A stretch of 64,000 bases of DNA from NCBI GenBank assembly GCA_036375165.1, contig DASUSI010000163.1:8765-72764 (forward strand), written 5' to 3'. Positions within the stretch are counted from its first letter, which is position 1. Every line of letters begins with the position of its first letter. Source of the stretch: WHSM01 sp036375165 (GTDB lineage: Bacteria; Actinomycetota; Actinomycetes; Mycobacteriales; Micromonosporaceae). Positions 62,245-64,000 of the stretch are shown here, piece after piece. The notes beneath the pieces were generated by a model. The model was not told the origin of the DNA, searched no databases, and saw nothing but the letters and a program-made list of their open reading frames with translations. The translations under genes were made by a program, and so were the position numbers.

Positions 62245-64000
62245 ATGCCAGATCCCAGCACCAGCCCTGAGAACGAGTTCAGCTACGTCGACAAGACGAC
62301 CGGTCGGTCCATCGCATTCACCCCCAAGCGTGACGAGGCCGTCGTGACCTTCCGGGAACCGATGGACGCGGACACGCTCAACGAGGCGGTGCGCGAGGCC
62401 CCTGCTTTGTCGATCAGTGAAGGCTTCAACGCCGACCTCGGTTTCGCCGCCGTCCATGTGGAATCGACCGAGGACACCGACGCCGCGGCGCGGTCCCGAG
62501 AAGCGCTGCCTGAGGTCGCGGACTCCATCCCGGTCATGCTGGACGAGAACGGCTCATCGCGCTATTTCCTCCCGGACCAGGTCACCGTGCAGTTCCGTCC
62601 GGAGGTTGACGACACGCGTGCCCGCGGGCTCATCAACGAGCACGGAAGTCGGGTCGTTGTCGCCCAGCGCACTCCCGGCTACTACACCGTGGCGGTGCCG
62701 GCCGATGGCGATGTCTTCGAAACCATCCGGGAGTTCTCCGAACTGGCCGAGGTCGCGTTCTCCGAGCCTAGTGAGGTCAGTTTCAACAGCGCCCTCTACA
62801 TCCCAGACGATCCCGAGTTCGGCCGTCTCTGGGGACTGCACAACACCGGCCAGAACGTGAACGGCACGACCGGAACCGCCGACGCCGACATCGATGCCCC
62901 CCAAGCGTGGGACCTCGTCCGAGGGCATCCCGACGTCGTCATAACCGTGATCGACACCGGCGCGGACATGGACCACGACGACCTGCAGGTGAACATCCTC
63001 GCGAGGGGCACCGAGGACTGGGACTTCGCCGCTGCCGACGCGGTTCCCGAGGATGAGGCTCGAAACAGCCACGGCACACACGTCTGTGGCACCGCCGCCG
63101 CCGTCGACAACACCACTGGCCTGATCGGTGTCGCGCCTCGCTGCCGGTTGATGCCCCTTCGCGTAGACCTGACCACCGGCATGAACCAGAACAGAGCCGA
63201 TGCGATCAACTACACGACCACCCAGGCACGAGCACATTCGGAGCGGCGGTACGTCATCAACTGCAGTTGGCGGATGAACGGCGACCACGCCGGCGTGCGG
63301 ACCGCCATCCAAAATGCGGTCAACAATAACGTCGTGGTCGTCTACGCGGCCGGAAACGACGACGTCAACACCGACGACTCCCCGCAGTTCCCCGGTGTCT
63401 ATCCGGAAGTGATCTCCGTTGCCGCACTCGACCAGCGGGACAGTAAGGCAGACTTCTCCAACTTCGGCGCCAACGTCGACGTCGCCGCACCGGGGGTCAA
63501 CATCTGGTCGACCACCCGGAACAACAACCGCGGCTTCCTCGACGGCACCTCCATGGCCGCGCCGCATGTCGCCGGCCTGGCCGCTCTGGTCTGGTCGGCC
63601 AATCGTCATCTCACCAATCATCAGGTCCGCCAGATCATCGAAGACACCTGCGACAACATCGATGCGGCCAACCCAGACTTCGTCGGCCTACTCGGTCACG
63701 GCAGGATCAACGCCCGCGCCGCGGTCGGGCTGGCACTGCGCACAGAAGGACCAGCTGTCCTGCGCGGGCGCTACACCATCCAGCAAAGGAGCAACAACCG
63801 GTTCGTTGACGCGCACGAGCACGCCGGCGAGGATTTCCGGCTGGTCACCCGCACCGCGCAGAACAACGACACCCAACGCTGGGTGCTGACACCGGTCGGC
63901 ACCGTGTACACGATCCAGCAGAAGAGCAACAACCGGTTCGTTGACGCGCACGAGCACGCCGGCGAGGATTTCCGGCTGGTCACCCGCACCGCGCAGAACA
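62245..64000 (+). CDS. subtilisin-like S8 peptidase with beta-trefoil-like repeats (cut by right edge)
   Basis: At least 585 residues, with the frame open at the edge. An unusual N-terminus without a signal peptide (MPDPSTSPENEFSYVDKTT) leads a propeptide-like part. The S8 domain has an intact triad: Asp237 in VITVIDTGADMD, His276 in NSHGTHVCG and Ser436 in LDGTSMAAPHVAGL. From residue 510 come repeats of 45 residues with YTIQQRSNNRFVDAHEHAGE and a QRWVL end, like ricin-type beta-trefoil units. TAGGAGG is six bases before the ATG. Either export is non-classical or the enzyme acts inside the cell. Confidence 0.88.
   Translation, partial: MPDPSTSPENEFSYVDKTTGRSIAFTPKRDEAVVTFREPMDADTLNEAVREAPALSISEGFNADLGFAAVHVESTEDTDAAARSREALPEVADSIPVMLDENGSSRYFLPDQVTVQFRPEVDDTRARGLINEHGSRVVVAQRTPGYYTVAVPADGDVFETIREFSELAEVAFSEPSEVSFNSALYIPDDPEFGRLWGLHNTGQNVNGTTGTADADIDAPQAWDLVRGHPDVVITVIDTGADMDHDDLQVNILARGTEDWDFAAADAVPEDEARNSHGTHVCGTAAAVDNTTGLIGVAPRCRLMPLRVDLTTGMNQNRADAINYTTTQARAHSERRYVINCSWRMNGDHAGVRTAIQNAVNNNVVVVYAAGNDDVNTDDSPQFPGVYPEVISVAALDQRDSKADFSNFGANVDVAAPGVNIWSTTRNNNRGFLDGTSMAAPHVAGLAALVWSANRHLTNHQVRQIIEDTCDNIDAANPDFVGLLGHGRINARAAVGLALRTEGPAVLRGRYTIQQRSNNRFVDAHEHAGEDFRLVTRTAQNNDTQRWVLTPVGTVYTIQQKSNNRFVDAHEHAGEDFRLVTRTAQN
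63772..64000 (+). repeat. 135-bp coding tandem repeat, near identical
   Basis: The unit starting TACACCATCCAGCAAAGG at 63772 repeats at 63907 with period 135 bases (45 codons). Over the first 90 or so bases the copies differ at only about three positions, so the duplication is recent or kept uniform by conversion. The second copy is cut by the window end; more may follow. Confidence 0.85.

Noticed and set aside
63772..64000. Tandem repeats as a CRISPR array or satellite
   Set aside because: The period of 135 bases is a multiple of three, the frame stays open, and the repeats encode a beta-trefoil-like unit.

Overview
This 64 kb window is high-GC actinobacterial chromosome, most likely Micromonosporaceae or a close relative. 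The evidence is the very high third-position GC, the many GTG starts, an orphan DUF397 gene, an actinobacterial VLRF1 gene and the frequent GTACG words. The backbone order recalls the Mycobacterium tuberculosis Rv1449c-Rv1485 region: tkt, ctaB, ctaA, sufR-sufB-sufD-sufC-sufS-sufU-sufT, ABC-F, a small HTH protein, enoyl-CoA hydratase, an AcnR-like TetR, acn, moxR-DUF58-VWA, fabG, inhA, hemH. The genes between these anchors are lineage-specific additions, so the window is a conserved core locus with accessory insertions.

Layout. 1-3.8 kb: transketolase (partial), heme O synthase, a DUF397 gene and heme A synthase. 3.9-10.7 kb: a tightly coupled SUF Fe-S assembly operon led by its SufR repressor, with a Rieske ferredoxin inserted between sufD and sufC. 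10.8-12.8 kb: a DrrAB-type exporter with a broken upstream regulator. 12.8-27.7 kb: housekeeping genes (AlkD-like glycosylase, VLRF1, zinc peptidase, hemerythrin, ABC-F, ABC exporter, nitrilase, HrpA). 27.8-32.4 kb: a cassette that looks less GC-rich than its neighbours. It holds a ROK kinase, a fusion of two Phd/YefM antitoxin-like domains to a ROK domain, a divergent three-TM protein, a small RelE/ParE-like protein, and degraded DNA with a possible transposase remnant. 32.4-34.6 kb: a three-gene operon with a Cys/Gly-tailed membrane protein (TIGR04222 type), a DUF692 (MNIO) enzyme and a small partner protein. 34.8-40.2 kb: a secreted lipase, a two-component system, and a secreted endonuclease/exonuclease/phosphatase-family (EEP) gene split by an IS200/IS605 element carrying tnpA and an apparently intact tnpB. 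40.3-51.6 kb: aconitase, DedA, aminopeptidase P, asparagine synthase, an MBL hydrolase, a thioesterase and a PH-domain pair. 52-57.8 kb: moxR-DUF58-VWA, fabG-inhA and hemH. 57.8-64 kb: a decayed LuxR-type regulator, TetR, YceI plus an FMN reductase, a 1.4 kb gene-poor stretch with an EEP remnant, and a subtilisin-like protease running off the edge with 45-residue tandem repeats.

How the genes fit together: ctaA and ctaB make heme A from the protoheme branch that HemH also serves. SUF supplies Fe-S clusters to client enzymes such as aconitase. FabG and InhA complete fatty-acid elongation. The most unusual pieces are the Phd-Phd-ROK cassette and the Cys/Gly-tail plus DUF692 operon. Functions given for both are inferred from domain architecture and context only. 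No rRNA, tRNA or CRISPR array was recognised.
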